Of a DNA stretch of 64,000 nt, positions 14,301 to 28,270 are shown in pieces; positions within the stretch are counted from its first letter, which is position 1; every line of letters starts with the position of its first letter. The stretch is from Chrysomallon squamiferum. Taxonomy: Eukaryota > Mollusca > Gastropoda > Neomphalida > Peltospiridae. The stretch lies in the NCBI GenBank assembly GCA_012295275.1, contig CM022672.1, forward strand, positions 20,393,394-20,457,393, given 5' to 3'. A program made the translations under genes and the position numbers. The notes beneath the pieces are model-generated. The model was not told the origin of the DNA. It did not search any database and saw nothing but the letters and a program-made list of their open reading frames with translations.

Positions 14301-17300
14301 GCAAATTTACTACACATCTTAGAAAAAAAAAAAAAAAAAATTATAAACCATTAAAAAAAAAGAAAAAAAAATTAAAAACAAATTATAAAAATATCTGATA
14401 TATGAAAATAATAAGAATACCTTTCTTTTTCTATTGCTTCTAGCAGCTCTTCATTTTTGCTGCTGACTTCATTCATATCTTTCATTTGTGTTACAAGATC
14501 TTCTGCCCTCCTTTCTGCTGGAATAAGAGAAACTACTGTATGTGGGTCTTTTAAACATGTAAAAAATATTAATTACATTGTTTATATACAACAATCTAGA
14601 TATTACCAGAGGCAGAAATTTTTAATAAAGAGAAATGAAACATATATTAGTTGCTTTGACATTATCTTGGTTCTTGCTTACAGATTTTTCACAACCCAGT
14701 TTCAGTATTCTGTCTGATGGGAGCTTCAGTTTAAATATGTTCCCTTCATTATTATTTATATATTTTAAACTTATTTACGTTATTAGTTTTAAAGAACATA
14801 CATGGATATTTTTACAGAGACTGATGGGGTTTTTATTTTAAATATGCTCCATCACTATTAATGCACATATTTTAAACTTATTAGTTTTAAAATGACATGC
14901 ATGTAGATATTTACCTTTAGATAGCTTTTATGATAACAAAGCATTAAAACTAAGAATTAGATGTAGTGAATTCATAATATATAACATCAGGAAGCAAAAA
15001 AAAAAAAAAAAAAAAAAAAACCACTCTTTGAAAAACCAGGGAATATTGTAATATTTTTATTACCTTCTTCAAGAGCCTCAATTAACTTCTGTTTTGCTTC
15101 TTCCTTCCTACGAGACAGTTCTGCCAAACCTTCATCCATCTTTGCCTGGTCCTATGACAGATATGTAAATTTTAAAGTCTTAGCAAATAGTGAAAACTAA
15201 CAAACTAATAGTTTTTCTTTGCCAAACAAAAGATAAATATTTTTCAGATTCACAGTCAGAATTCAGATGTCTGTATTAATTTTTATTGTTTGTTGGTACC
15301 TGTGCGATAGCATGCAACAAATGTTCTTTCTGGTTCAGTGATGATGTTGCTAACTGTGCCTGTGCCTCCCTTTCCTGTTCCAACATTCTCTCGAGTTCAA
15401 TTCTCTCTTGTCTTTTCTTATCCTGTAATGATTATTACATCGCTGAAACACTGGGATCAATAAACAGTTAAATACCACACTGCTAACTTATATTTAGTGG
15501 TTATTTAAAAAATTAAACTTTACGGTGGATATAAGGTTGGTTAAATGAAGCTTTTCTTTACTCAGAGAAATTGTTACATATCATTTTGATGTTATGCAGT
15601 CTGATGATTTTGGGACAATTGTTAAAATGAGAGAAACTGAAATGCATATTTATTTGTTTCTGTAGTTATTATAGAAAATATAATAAATATTTACCATGAG
15701 ACTTTGATGATGTTGTAGAGTTTCCTAAAATAGAAAAACACATGGATAAAAACAGCCAGAATACTGCTACTGAATATTAAGAAGCATTTATGTTATCATT
15801 ATCTTTACATCTTCAAATGATATATTATTATTATTATTATCACTATTTGTTTATTATAAAATAACTGAAAAGCACACAAATCCTGATAGCTGTAATAATT
15901 ATTTAAAACCAGATATTTGTTATCCTTCATATACACATTTTATAAAACATGGTGAAATTATGTCATATAAATTTTATTTCTGAAATGTATCTGTGACTAG
16001 AGGAACAAAGAGGCTGAATTCTTTTTGCATACTTGCAAAATAACAAGAATAAAGACAACAGGTTTGCATTTTTCTTTTTTATTCTCATAACATTATTTTG
16101 TATATAAGGATGGAGGAACAAAAAGAGGCTCCAAGCTTCCTCATGGATTTGTTTCACTACTGTTTACTTTATTATTACCTAAGGTTGGGTGTTCACTTAC
16201 AAATAAATCAATCATATCAGGTTGAAGCAAAAGGCAACAGCATTTTTTTTCATTTCATATATGAATGAAATATGTGACATACATATACATATTCTGAAGG
16301 TGAACAAAACAGCACATATATTGTTGAATATATATAATAACAAATATCTAAATATCTTAGAATTTTATTTGAAAACATTTGTTCATAACCAATATTTAGG
16401 TCATTTATACATTATAAATTTTAAGAAAAATCATCTTTGAGTTAAAATCATTAACAGTTTAGGTAAAATCAGTACTTACCATAAGTTTGTTTTCTGCCTC
16501 AAAGGCAGTAGTGTGGTTTTCTGTTTTGTTGCTGGTGACCTTTGGTGGGTTAAGAACATTGAGCAAAAATGATGCAGGTGGTTCATACTGCAGACCAAGT
16601 TCTTCAAAATATGAAAAATACTCAATATCTTCAAAGGTGGTAAAGGTATTAATGAATGAATATTTATGTAACAATATCTCAAAATATTTTTACATATTCA
16701 GAAATCATAATATGAAGTTTTTGTATAATAAAAAAAAAAAAAAAAAAAAAGAATTTAACTACAACTACACCATAACCTACTACTGTCTAGAAGAAATTCA
16801 TCTAAAGATACGCTTTCTCATCAGCAGAATAACGTATATCATTCACATTAAAACATCATTCACAGATCACAGGCTGAAGTCGTGGAAAAAAACCTGAAAG
16901 TGTTCTGCTGAGGGTTGATTCTGTGGGTCATGTGAAAAAGAAAATAAATAGAAAATCTCACCTTGACAGAAATATTTCATAATGCCTTCTGTACCCTGTT
17001 TAAGAATCTCTGGAATATAATAATAATAATAATAAAATAAAAAGAAGAAAAACCAAATAAATATATTGCTTGGATTTATTACTAACTTACTAAGCATTAT
17101 TATATTACCATGCGTAAATACTATCTTCAGATAAATAAATAAATATGTATATTAGTTAATTATTTGACACTAAAGTTACAAATTTTACACAGGTTTATTC
17201 AAACACAATACACAATTGACAAAAAACAAACAAAGAAACAGTATAATTTCAGATTTATTAAGTAGATAATATTAATGATTATGGAAAAATCAAAAAAATT

Positions 17301-20300
17301 TATAAAACATAAAAAATCCTTTCAACAAAAAGAAAATTACTGTTTTAAGTATTTTAAATGCACATCAAATATAAATCTGTTTAGATTATAAAAATGGAAC
17401 ACATTTAATATAAGGAACAAACAAATATATGCATTTAACAACCCGAACAAAAAAAACCCTTTAACTTAAGAATGTTACAATGAACCAGAAATTGAAAATG
17501 AACAGTGATTTAAATACTGAGTACTGATTAAAAGATAAACCCATACCTTTTGAAGGAGAATTGAGTGGGTTTCCACTAAAAAGCAGAGACTCCAGTGTGC
17601 GTATGTGACACAGTTTGTTTGGTAGTATTGTCATTTCATTGTGGGAAAGATCCAGAAGTCTCAAACATGGCAGCTGACACAAACTGTCTGGAATTGTTCT
17701 GATCTTGTTGTCTGCAACACATCAGAAATTAGTTTCATGTTAAAAATTCTGATTCAAAACCTTAAATAAATGAAATGTCTTTTTAGAATGTTTCCAGAAC
17801 ATTGACTGTGGCCAAAAAAAAAAAATACTCCTTTATAAGGTAATGCACTGAAATGTAAATAATTCAAACAATTTAATTGCCTGTTGTTTTTCTCTTCATA
17901 AAAATCAGAAATTAAAACAGAGCAGAGATGTTTTAAAATAAATAAATAAATAAACAAAAATTATAATTATTTATCGTTACAACCAATGTGTGGAATAAAA
18001 TACTTAAATGCCTTCTTCACTGTATAATTTTTTTTTTAAATCTACAAAGAACACTTAAAATGTGTTTCATCATGAGGAAATGCAGGCTAAAGTGCACATA
18101 TTAAAAAAACAAAAAACAGTTCTGATTGTTAAATAATTACTGAAATATTAGTTCACTCTTTTGGAATTCCCTATCAATGAATGTGAAAGTGTGGTGTTTT
18201 ATCCAAAACTGATTGTTACCCCAAATATCAGAAGAATGAAATAACTAATATTTTAGACAAGTGTGACTGAAATTCTTTTGAGGAAGAAGAAATAAAAATA
18301 AAATAAAGTGACTGAGATGGAAAACTGAAAATCATATGTGGGCTGGAGTTCAAAATAACTGATTGTGTCTTTTGCTGAATTTTCCTATGCAGTGCACATA
18401 TGATTAAGCCTGTTTCACAAATAATTAACAAAAATGTTTAAACAAAATTAAAAAATTCTAAAATAATGACAACATTACAAATCATCACTGACTGAAACTT
18501 TTCCTGCTTACCTTTCACATTGAGAGTCTGCAAGCATCGTAAATTTCCTATTGAGTCTGGTATTTTACGAAGCTTATTTCTTTCTGCATTTAAAATCTGA
18601 AATCAGAAAAAATGCTTATTTAAAAAAAGAACAGTAATTAAAATAATTTTCCATATTTTCTAAAAATAATCTGGCTGATGATGGAACTAAAAAAAAACCA
18701 TACAAACCCCAAATAAAAATGAACAAATAAAACAAACATGGCTGTTTAAGTGTGTATATGAATGAGTGAATGAGGACCACAATGAAAAAATATGAAATGA
18801 ATATATGTAATTGATACTGCAAAACTATATTCAGTGTTAAATTTTTTATCACATGAGAGGATACCTGTATTCTGTGTGCTAGTCTTATGTTAACAATAAG
18901 GGTATTTAACAAGCATGGATCCAAGAATGAAAGACATATATTTGTAAAACCACTGCTAGGGAAAGATAAATAAAGTTAAGTACAGAATCTAACCTGCAGA
19001 TTCTCCAAATCTCCTATTTCTTCAGGCAGTGATTTTAACTCATTATTGTGAAGATCTAGAACCTAAATAAAATAATAATAATAATAATAATAATAATATA
19101 TATAGAAAAATAAAAAAAAAAAAATTGAAAATGAATTTAAAACAAATTAAATGTTTTTATTCTATTTTTTTTTTTTTTAAATTAAAAACAATTTTATGAA
19201 AATAATAAGGCATCTTATTGTTTTCCCCTGAATTTGTCACTTTACTCACATTTTATAACCATAAAATAAAACATACACGAATATTTTAAGAGTGCTAAGA
19301 GATAAACTACTTTGAGGTATGCAGATAACAACTTAGGCAAGAAAACACTGTATTTAATAAACTGTTACATATTTATCATATTTTACCCGCAGAGTCTTGA
19401 GATCAGCAAGTTTTCCTCCGCCAGATACAGAACTCAGCCAGTTGTCATTAAGTAACAAAGCCTGAAACAAAAATAAAATCAAAATAATTACAATTTGATT
19501 TTTTGATGTGCATGTGTTGATCCAGGGAAGTTTATTGAAGATGTCTACACAAGTTTATAAAAAAATATTATTACTATTATTTTTTTTTTGATAAGGAAAT
19601 ATTTCTTGATATCTCCTTGTTTGAATTTTGGATATGCACTCCAGTCATAACCTTCAAAAATCATTAATCATTGGATAATTCATATAAATTAGTAAATCCT
19701 AATTAATTTTAAGCTAATTACACATTATATTTATAATTACTGTTCCATCTGGAATTTTGATAAAAATAAAAATAGTTATTTGCAAATACTCCTGTAGTGA
19801 TATTAATTATGCCCATGATACACATCCTTGAATAGTTCTTCATATTAACATGTGCTACTAATGATCCATATAATCTAGAATGTTCTATGTATACATTTAA
19901 CTGAACAGTTCAACTCACTTCTTTGTGCAGAACTCTGCATGTAGCAAACACACCAGAAGGAACCTAAAACACACAGAAATAAAATTATCATTCTTATTTT
20001 TTGTGAACACAAATTATTATCATATTTTTTACACTGAAATAATGACTATTTTTAAACATACAGCATATCTAATAATGTTTTATTATTAGTAAAGAAATGA
20101 TATACAAGTTTACTAACTGTATTAGCTTTTTTCAGGTAAGGTTTTGCAAGTTGCAGTAAAGAACAACAAAACATTAATTTAAAAAATAAATTTATATGCT
20201 CACATCTTGTAATTCACAGTTTGACAAATCATATGTTGGTTCAGGATTCTCTGTAGCCTAAATGAAAGAACAGAAAAATAAAATAATAATAATGTGTGTG

Positions 20301-20683
20301 TGTGTGTGTGTGTGTGTACATGCATGTGTGTAAAGAAACCTGTACACACTTGACCACCTCTACTTTGTAAGAAATTTAAAATTCAAAGATAGTTTCAAAA
20401 TAATATGAATATAAAAATATGTTAAATATATTCAATATATGTGTGTTTGTGTGTGAATTTATGTATCAAGGCCATTATTATTATTATTTTTTTTTTTATC
20501 CCATATTGGAACTGTTTTGAATAAATACATCCAAGTCATAGCAGTGACTTGTTTGACATCATACAGATCAGTTACAGAGTATAAGATGAAATGGAATGAT
20601 TCATTTCATAATTTACTTACAAGATAAACTTGTTTTTCTTGTCGTTTTCGTCCTTTGTCACTCTGTTTCCTGAACAGTGGCAT
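8354..20683 (-). CDS. LRSAM1: LRSAM1 orthologue: LRR-SAM-RING E3 ubiquitin ligase, complete (23 coding exons, 746 aa)
   Basis: Cytoplasmic E3 ligase known in vertebrates to bind TSG101/ESCRT-I and to act in sorting and in ubiquitin tagging of intracellular bacteria. Coding exons: 20683-20621, 20257-20204, 19963-19919, 19461-19387, 19062-18994, 18596-18512, 17711-17547, 17009-16962, 16628-16480, 15724-15695, 15422-15300, 15151-15064, 14517-14421, 13921-13851, 13380-13281, 12781-12691, 12209-12054, 11578-11483, 10814-10716, 10142-10011, 9602-9501, 9095-8934, 8494-8354. All phases join. Domains: MPLFRK start; leucine-rich repeats about 55-185; long coiled coil about 220-560 including DYWLVQYQRLMDKKP; SAM about 570-636; PSAP at 666-669; C-terminal RING with C693, C696, C708, H710, C714, C717, C724 and C727. 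Length is close to human (723 aa). The start is supported by an upstream in-frame TAA. The RING is split between the last two exons. No break or missing zinc ligand is seen. Confidence 0.97.
13732..13800. repeat. Tandem 43-bp duplication in an LRSAM1 intron
   Basis: The segment beginning AGTATGTATAATAACTATAT occurs twice in a row with one substitution, between the exons at 13921-13851 and 13380-13281. It looks like a recent local slippage or duplication with no coding effect. Confidence 0.8.
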
Positions 20684-20834
20684 GTCTTGGTATATTAGAT
20701 GTTACACCATCATTCCAGCAGTCTTCTTGGAGAAAAAAAAATCTTTGAAACATGATATCAGTTATAGAACATTGTTTTGATTATTTTAATTATTGTTAAT
20801 CAGTATTTGGTATGTTTATAGGACCAGGCTGTAC

Positions 20835-20835
<1 letters not shown>

Positions 20836-20888
<53 letters not shown>
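20836..20888. repeat. (AAT)n microsatellite
   Basis: Uninterrupted trinucleotide tract just upstream of the first LRSAM1 coding exon, in the presumed first intron or 5' UTR. Confidence 0.9.
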
Positions 20889-21239
20889 TATAAATCTAAC
20901 CAATAATATGTTGTGGTATATATTGATATCAGCTATAATTAGCACAGTGATTTTAAACTTACATACATGCAGTATCTTCAATAAAATTAATAAATTTAGG
21001 AAATTACATCAATTTACAATTAGTAATGTTTTTTTTTTTGTTGTTTTTTTTGTATAGATACTTGATACAAAGTAAAGTTATAAATAATTAAATGTGATTA
21101 ATATGTGGTAATCTTAAAGTTTCATACACCCCTTTTTTCAGAGGTTTTTATCACTTATCACTATTTTTCCAGGATTTTTTGTTTTACTGCTAATTCTGAT
21201 AAACACGCCATATAAAACTGTAAATCCAATTTAGCTTGT

Positions 21240-21394
21240 AACACACACACTCATCCACCCACCCACCCACCCACCCATACACACACACACAATGATAGAC
21301 ATATAAATAATAAAAAAATAACTAACTAGAATCTAGTCATGGGTTACTTAACACGATAAACACTTACACTGACATATACACACACACACACTGA

Positions 21395-21427
<33 letters not shown>
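21240..21427. repeat. Compound microsatellites: (AC)n, (CCAC)n, (TC)n, (TA)n
   Basis: A cluster of short simple-sequence tracts separated by unique AT-rich sequence, in the presumed 5' region of LRSAM1. No coding signal. Confidence 0.8.
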
Positions 21428-21656
21428 ACAAAATGATAATTATTATCTAAGCATCGTATCGCTAGTGATGATCCGAAATTTACGATTCCAATGGCCATCA
21501 AATTGACAGCAGCAGTCCGAGGAGGATAACACAAAAATGTAATGGTAAAGACAATAATTAAGTGACTGATTCCTTAACAGGGTCTTTCAGTGTAATATCT
21601 ATATTACTTCTAATCGATAATTTAATTAATTACTGACTATACATCAAGTCACTCAC

Positions 21657-21845
21657 TGCAAAACACAATTCCACGCACTTGACAGTTAAATCTACTCAGC
21701 TACTTGGTATTATTACGGAAGTCCATGTTACGATTTTTCGACATCGAGGACGCTCTAGTGTACTACGTCAGTAAGTTGCGCAGTATTTTCCCAGCGACTC
21801 GGATATTGGTGGACTTTGCTGGATCGACGTTGCTGGAACATGTTA
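21657..21845 (-). promoter_or_regulatory. Candidate LRSAM1 promoter and 5' UTR exon
   Basis: A locally CpG-containing, less AT-rich island in otherwise very AT-rich sequence. On the minus strand it ends in a good donor, GCA|GTGAGTGAC, with the intron starting at 21656. That could join a 5' UTR exon to the acceptor just upstream of the LRSAM1 ATG. On the plus strand the same island has TACGTCA|GTAAGT, so a divergent transcript is also possible. Inferred; no TATA box seen. Confidence 0.35.
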
Positions 21846-21854
21846 ATGTTTGTG

Positions 21855-21865
21855 TGCGTGCGTGC

Positions 21866-21902
<37 letters not shown>

Positions 21903-22070
21903 TGTGTATTAAGTTATTATCTTACATCCATAAAAAGTCAATATGATTAATAAATACTTTGTTACAAAAAAAAAAAAAAAAAAAATAATAATAATAATAA
22001 TAATAAAATAATAATATAATAATAATAATAATAATAATAAAAATAAATAAATAAATAAAAATAATAATAA
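21855..22070. repeat. (TG)n/(AG)n, poly-A and (AAT)n/(AAAT)n tracts
   Basis: Simple-sequence block just beyond the LRSAM1 5' island. It marks the start of the intergenic space before the SLC5 gene; nothing coding is seen from here to 23512. Confidence 0.8.
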
Positions 22071-23512
22071 GAATAAAGAGAGTCTTTTTCTTGTTCTTGT
22101 TGATGTAAAATGCGGTTATGATTAGATTAATTTACCAATTATAAACTGGTCCCAATAAATGTGCTACCTGGGTATTTTCTTATTATTTTCAATGTAATTT
22201 GATTAAAAATAAAATTTAAATACCATTCATTTTAACACTTTTCTTCTTTCATCTTTAAAAAAAAAAAGGTAGCAGAGAGATCATTGAGAATAATAATAAT
22301 ATTAAAGATACAAGAAAAAGAAGAAAAAACAAGAAAAATATATAGTATAATAAATAAATAATAAAAATGCACCTGAAAATATTTTAAATATATCAGTAGG
22401 TCAGTACATGAATCGGAATTAATTTTGTGAAAATGCAAGAGAGACATTTATTTATTTATTTATTCGTTTATTTATTTAATAATTTGTTGAAATCATTTTG
22501 TTAAAAGTGTTCTTTTATTAAAACTGTTTGTCATAGGTACTAGCGTGAAAATATTATTGTACCTTCAAAACTAAAATAAAGGACATTTTATTACATTTGC
22601 GAAATGTAGCCCATTTAGTTTCATTTTACTTCATATAAGACAAAATATATTTATGTCACATTTTTAGTCCTAACTCAAATATTAAATGGAGTTGTACTTC
22701 TGCGATTATTTCGAGTAGGAGATGAAAACCCGTAGTTAGCCATTTTAAAATCGATGAGTAATAAAAGGTAAGTTCTTCTCGTAGCGAAAAGAAAAAGAAA
22801 GAAAAAAAAAAAAAAAAAAAACAACAACAACAACAAAAAAACAACAACCAAGGAATAAAAGGTAACTTCTTTTAGTAGCGAAAAGGAAATTTGTAAAAAG
22901 TTTGACAAAGAAGAAAAGAAACTAACAATTTCCCATAAGTATCACTTTATTTTATATTATATTCGTAAATAACAGAGAAATATGTTTTTACAGTAAAAAC
23001 AAGGAAGATTAAAATGAGAAGAGCTATTTATTTTTTTAGAACGGCCATTTTTTAAATTAAAAACTGCTTTGGGATTATATGTCTAACCTAAACCCCAATC
23101 CCTGCAAAAGAAAAGTTGCGCACGATTATATGGAAATAGGTTTGCTGCAAATAAACTTCTTTTTTTTTTTGAATTTATTTATTTAACTGCATGATTATGT
23201 TAATGTATTTTCCTAATAAGAATTTTTTTCCCCAATCTAGGTAAAATAACAAAACGAAACAACAAAACCAAAACAAATAACTTGAACAGTTGTTACCTTT
23301 ACACGAATGCATATTTTAATATGATAATGAATTAAACATTCATTAAACTGTCTTTACAGTATCTGATTTTCTACCATTTTGATGTGTATGTCATAGGCGG
23401 AACTAGGATGTGTAATCAAGGAATTCGTCAACCCTCACTATCCGAATCATTCAGACGGGAGTTTAATACCACGGTATTTCCTGGTAACGCCCTTTATTTA
23501 TTTTTGTTAAGT
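22071..23512. other. Intergenic region and SLC5 3' UTR
   Basis: AT-rich with homopolymer runs and no exon-like ORF. The stretch from about 23360 to 23512 is less AT-rich and directly follows the SLC5 stop codon, so it is probably 3' UTR. Confidence 0.45.
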
Positions 23513-23801
23513 TTAGCTAAAAAAGGCTATGAGGAACACTGTGAAAGCCATCACAAAAATACAGTTTATATCTAAAAATCTCTTGATCCATTTCTTCTCG
23601 TTTTTTCCTCTGTAATGCAACGCCTGTTCTTCTTCCATGGCTTTTGTCATCACCTTTGGTTTCATACTGGAGTAGCAGCATATAATGTTGTAAACTCTAC
23701 GTTTGAAGGTTAATGTTCTATCTGTATGTGAGAGAAAAATAAAAAATAAATGTTTCATTAAATTAATTATTGATATAAAGGTTCATAAAATATTAAGTAG
23801 G

Positions 23802-23899
<98 letters not shown>

Positions 23900-24690
23900 A
23901 ATTTTTAAAAATGATCTTGAAATAAACATAATTTCCAATATGATACTATGAAAGTAAAATGCTATAAATGTTACGAAGGATAAACAATGAAACACGTGCC
24001 TTCGACAGATGATTTCGCTGCATTTTTCACTTCTTTTTCCTGGCGACCTGCCTCGTTATCAAAATCTTCTTCGTCATCAGTATCTTCCCGTGGCTTGCTA
24101 GAATACCGTGTCCACCATGTACATCGACGTAACTACAAAGTGTGTAAAATAAAATAAAATAACATAAAATAAATAATTAAATAAATAAATATTAATAAAA
24201 GTAATAATAATAATATCCAAAACATCAGCTTAAAATTAAAAAAAAAAACCCAAAACAATTAGATTAACAGAAAGAAAATTCTGAGCCTCCTTTAGTAATA
24301 TAAACTACTTTGTAATATTTCTTAAATTCTTTTTAAATTAAGTAAACGTACTTTCTCTTCTGGACGTTTCTGAGTGAAGAGACTGACGACAATACAGACA
24401 ACGAGAACAACGAAAGTCAGGATGAGTGCAAAGTACAGGAAGTGTACTTTATACAATACTTCCGGTCTCGTCTCGTCTTCTCCACATGCAGGTTTCGGGT
24501 AGATGAAATCCATGAGCATGCGTACTAACCCGACTGCCAGACCTGCCATCAAACCCCAGAATGCGCCCTGAGGGTGAAAAACATGGGGAAAAGTAAATAA
24601 GAATAAAAATAAAGATGACAGCCTAAATCCGGCTCTGACAACAGAAAACAGAGTAAACAGTTAAATCAAGATTTACATGCACAATCTTAC

Positions 24691-24766
<76 letters not shown>

Positions 24767-25074
24767 GTACTTGCTCTGTAGTCCCTTTCCAGGTAATTCC
24801 AAGAATAAAGACGACAACCCAAGGAGGTGACACATAAGCTTGGACAGCCTGGAGGTAATCCCAGAGTTTCCCCCCTTGAGCAGCCATTAAGATAGGAATC
24901 CACGCTATGCTGATGGCAACCAATGCTAAGATAAATACTCTGAAAATAAAATACAACTAAACTAAGAGCCAAAGGTAAACGTCAAATGTACAATACGAAA
25001 ATACAGAAAATGGACATTCTCCGATATGTATGCCAAAACTCGTATTAAATTTAATGTCATAGATAGAAATGGAC

Positions 25075-25163
<89 letters not shown>

Positions 25164-28100
25164 CCTTCCAACAATCATCAGTTCACGTTCGGTGGCATTC
25201 TTTCTAAACTTGGTCCACAAATCTAAGGTGAACATACTGCTTGAGCTGTTGAACACAGACGTCAACGTACTCATCAACGCCGACAGCATACAGGCCAGCA
25301 TCAGTCCGCGAACACCTACGTTGTATAATTAATTTAAATTTTAAACTTTGTATATGAATGAAAGAAAGGGAGAGAAAAAGAAACAAAGGTGGACTTATAG
25401 ATATATAGAGAGCATCAAGACACCAATAAGCTTTAAAAATAGAAGACAAAAATCCTATGAAGAAACAAAATATATTCATTTCTCAAGTTTATATTTCATA
25501 CAAAGGTGATAATTAAAACCTTACTCATCCTTTCATATTTTATGAAAAAGTCTACTAATATGGGGCGTACACATTTAGAACAGACTTACGTACAGATATT
25601 GGTCATTACATATTAAGTGGACGGAGGCAGTAAACAGAAAGTTAACTAACCTGGTGGTAAGATTTCTACGACTAGTTTGGGATATGCGATGTTGGAGCAG
25701 CCATTGCGGTTTCCGCAAACGCTTTCACATATGTCAGGATCCACACAAGCGACCTCATCTAAAAAAAAATATAAAGCAGTTCTATTATTTTGTTCCCAGT
25801 ATCATTAAACAAACAGTGTTTACAATCTTTTTTTTTTTTTTTTTTTTTTTCCCCCATTTTTGCTTTCATAGGTCCATTTTATTAATTTTTTTTAATTTTT
25901 TTTTTTTTTTTTTTTTAATTTTTTTTTTATTAGTTCGTTTATTCATTCACCCAAATACTTGGGTTTTAATTTTCTAGAATGATTTTTATAATTCTGTTAA
26001 TTATCATCTTCATACGATCTAGAACAGATACTATTCTTCTTCTTCTTCTTATTATTTTGTTGTTGTTGTTATTATTATGTCAGTGCTACTTTTGTTGTTA
26101 TTATTATTATAACAATCATTATTATAATCATCATCATCATCATCATCAAAATAATACGTGAATAATTACGAAATCAATGGAACCATCGACGTACTTGGAA
26201 ACAATGTTCTGCCAATCATGCCAGGCAGAATAACGAGGAAGAAAGGTGTGATCTTCAACCACGCAGCGAATATCACGCCACCTTTAGCGTGTGAGTGGGT
26301 CTTAGCTGACAGCACACGCTGCACCATCACTTGGTCTGTGCACCACGCCAGGATCGCTAGTGGGGTCAGTCCAAAGATGGCGCCAGGCCAGGGGATGTCT
26401 CCTGTCACGGGATCCCGGAAAATATGCAGGGAGTCAGCACGAGGAAAACCGGCCGTCGTGTTTCCGCACTGAGTGACGTTGGGTACCGCGTGCATGTATT
26501 TCTCAAACAGACCTTCTATTCCGCCCGTCTCAATCAAACCTGCATCAAGTGAACGAAATACAAATAGTATGCAGATGCATATGTATAATATACATGAACA
26601 CACAATATACAAAATATTGTGAAGCCATGAAGGTATTCACGAATACACCATATATATATAAAATAATACAGGTATGAAGGTATACGTTAATAGACCATTC
26701 ATGGAAAATAAAATAGATATATATGCATGTAATGCTTGAATAAACCATAATATGAAAAAGCAGTATAGATGAATACACCTTAAGTGAAAACTATTTTAAG
26801 TTTTTGTTTCCATTATCTGCCTACGAAATGACGTCACATAAAATGAAAGTACCAGTCTCCAAGCATTCTCTCTTGTAATTGAAATGTTAGTCGAGGTCAA
26901 ATAAAAGAATCAGCTGGAAGTGCACACAGTTTATGCAAATTATTTGTACTACTAATACGCTTTAATTTACCTTGGGCACATAGCCATATAGCACCAAACA
27001 ACATGATAACTGTCTGCAACGTGTCTGTCCAGATCACAGCTGACAGACCACCTAGAATTTGTAATAATAACATTCAACATAGAATTATTATTATTATTGT
27101 TATTATTATTGTTATTTTATAGGAAGAATAATATCATTTAATAAACAAATATTTCCGTCTATGATCAAAAACAAAACGAATTTCCTTTTAGATTTCATTG
27201 CTTACCCATTCAGTTACAAATATTAAAACCGAATATAGTTCTTAATTATTTCCTTAATTTAGATTAAATTAAAACAAAATTAAAGAGAAATTAGAGCTTT
27301 GCTTTAAAATTTACATTTACATACCAATAATTGTGTAGATAGCTGTTACCACGGTAATACTAATAATTGACAGATACATGTCCCAACCTAAAGACTGTTG
27401 AATGAAAACAGCGCCTGCATACATGCTTACCTGAAAAACACAACGAAAAATATAACGTAAATAGTAATAGTAGTAGTAGTCGTAATAATAATAATAATCA
27501 CAACAATAAAAATAATTCTGTAAAAAAAAATTCAAATATTACTCTATAATAATATGATTTAATAACAGTTTATTATATATAAACTGAAGGTAATTTTTTT
27601 TTTAATTGCTTATTTAAAAGTTACTTCATTCTTTAAAAGAGAAGATAGTACACAAGAAAGCAATAGCGAAACTTACTGAAATCTTCTGTATAATGAGGAG
27701 AAATATTGCAAGTATGGAGAGATAAATCTGCAGTCTGCGGCCTCCAAACCGTTTTTTCAGATACGTAGGCATCGTGTAAGCCTGAAGATAAATGCATTTT
27801 AAAACCATGTTAGATTTAAAACAGTAAGACAGTCTTCTATATATTAAGAGATGGAAACATTACTGAAGAATATATTAAAATTTATCTTCAGTGAATATTT
27901 ATGATGAATTCTTAAAATGTTTGTTTTTATGAAAATATTTTTCCAAATAAGTTATTGTGATTTATTTAGTTTTTTTTCATTTATTGGTTTGTTTTTTGTT
28001 TGTTATAATTTTTATAATTCTTTAAAAGATTTTTTAATTCACATTTTACTAACAAAGGTTTAGAAATATTGTTATGGACAGAGGCAAATACATACCCCCG

Positions 28101-28220
28101 AAGCCACGTACACCGGGATGAAAAACCAACCAAGCAACATGAGTATAAAAACAGCCTAAAAGAAAAAGAAAAGAAAAAAAAAAGAAAAAAAAAAAGAATG
28201 AAAAGGAAAAAAGATGTATG

Positions 28221-28270
<50 letters not shown>

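Noticed and set aside
23996-24132. SLC5 penultimate exon ending at AC|GTGTTT
   Set aside because: In frame with a weak acceptor at 23697, but it removes the conserved FKRR segment; the GC-AG model fits better.
26158-26472. 104-codon plus-strand ORF
   Set aside because: Antisense of the largest SLC5 exon.
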